63,231 bases of DNA from Apostichopus parvimensis (Eukaryota > Echinodermata > Holothuroidea > Aspidochirotida > Stichopodidae): contig KN889570.1 in assembly GCA_000934455.1 (NCBI GenBank), forward strand, positions 29,548 through 92,778, read 5' to 3'. This document shows, piece after piece, positions 62,230 through 63,231 of this stretch (the first letter of the stretch is position 1; each line of letters begins with the position of its first letter). Below the pieces are notes generated by a model. The model was not told the DNA's origin. It did not search any database and was given only the letters and a program-made list of their open reading frames with translations. The position numbers were made by a program, and so were the translations under genes.

Positions 62230-63231
62230 ACGATCGTGCTCAACGGATAAATGCAAGCGTGAAGTTTCCTTTATTATTTCAATAAACTGGGAAGGAGTCC
62301 TTTTGTAACTTTGTTGGCAACCCTCCAGTGGTAAGCGGATTAACTTACTGCTGTATCAAGTTGCCGCATAAGCTGGTCGGTAGATCAAGCGCCCTCCTAT
62401 TGTTATTTGTGTAAGGTGATTATCCCGTTGATCTGCGACTTGTTGACCGCTTTCAATGGGTCGGTGAACTTTGAACTCTTAATTAATTGTCTCTGTATAA
62501 AACTTTTGATAACATTGAGTTTGTAAGGAACTCTTTTCTTCTTTTAAAAGATATATGGATGTTTCAATTATTCAACTTCTATTAAGTATCAACTTACGTT
62601 TTCTTTCGAGCAATTGTACAATGGAGGGGGATCGAGTGTCCAAATATTGTAGAGGGGCAACAGGAAACCGGTGGGGTTTGGGGGCCCCAGAAGAGAAGGC
62701 AAATTAATTAACCAGGCAATTTTAGCAGTTTTGTAAGGTTTTAGCGAGATTGCTTCATGTGTGTACGGTCCTGGGTGTATCTTTTAGGAGGTAATGGGCC
62801 AGATATATTTTTTTCGGAACAAGACTCACCGAAAACCAACGAGAGCAGGCGCTATGTTAGTAGCCGCGCAATAACTGCTTGAAGCTATGCGGCGCATGCG
62901 CAATGGGATTGATTAGTTTATATCATTTCATTCATACATAATTTCCTCTTTCACGTAACTAGTAGTAGTAATCGAAAAATGTAAAAAAAAAATATCATTC
63001 AAGGATATTCGGGGAGTTTTTTCCTCGATAAGTCACTTTCTGTTAAATCCTAACTCTGACCCAGTGGTAAATTGTTGGAAAATGTTTATGAGGCCTGAAA
63101 CTGTTCATTCGAAACATCCATAAGTGATGTAAATGACAATGGCGCTTGAAATTTGTGCAGGTGGTGCAGACATCCTCCGATTGTAACCACGCGTACAATG
63201 TAATGTGACAGGGGGCGGAGGGGGGGGGGGG
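62230..63231. other. Upstream flank of gene B
   Basis: No coding signal seen on either strand. It ends in a long G run at the window edge. It presumably includes promoter DNA for gene B. Confidence 0.45.

Overview
This is a stretch of metazoan nuclear DNA: AT-rich, with long introns, GT-AG splice sites, dispersed SINE, LINE and MITE repeats, minisatellites and one assembly gap of 50 N. The repeat style (tRNA-headed SINEs, the 'tatagcgcc...ctcaaggcgcttta' repeat, CAGGG-type MITEs) and an invertebrate-style MAP2/tau gene suggest a marine invertebrate deuterostome, most likely an echinoderm. The species cannot be fixed from the sequence alone.

Two protein-coding genes can be assembled with consistent reading phase, both on the minus strand. 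Gene A covers 968-35001 and runs off the left edge. It encodes a microtubule-associated protein of the MAP2/MAP4/tau family. Seven coding exons are visible, giving 478 residues before the edge: an acidic, disordered N-terminal projection region, a proline-rich basic region, then one degenerate and four clear PGGG-type tubulin-binding repeats. The C-terminus lies outside the window. Its start exon has an in-frame upstream stop and a good splice acceptor in the 5' UTR, so at least one more non-coding exon lies further right. A candidate is at 53300.

Gene B (59108-62116) is complete in four exons and encodes a predicted 289-residue protein. It carries two copies of a 27-residue module (one in each of exons 1 and 2), a Ser/Pro-rich linker, and a divergent homeodomain split by an intron between homeodomain positions 46 and 47. 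The homeodomain lacks the almost universal Asn51. I do not recognise the family, and it is the most novel item in the window.

The rest is intron or intergenic DNA. From left to right it contains: two copies of an element with a hammerhead-ribozyme-like motif (553 and 42540), two tRNA-SINE families, two 5'-truncated LINE tails (9812 and 20003), a near-perfect 122-bp palindrome (16052), a repeat carrying nuclear-receptor-type DR4 and DR1 half-sites (21377), a SINE-rich duplication around the N gap (22472-23813), an 18-bp minisatellite (36490), a 485-bp segment between 78-bp direct repeats (41827-42467), nested duplications and insertions (45620-47815), and two MITEs with visible target-site duplications (47152 and 51786). 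No prokaryotic genes, CRISPR arrays, true tRNA genes or rRNA genes were seen.
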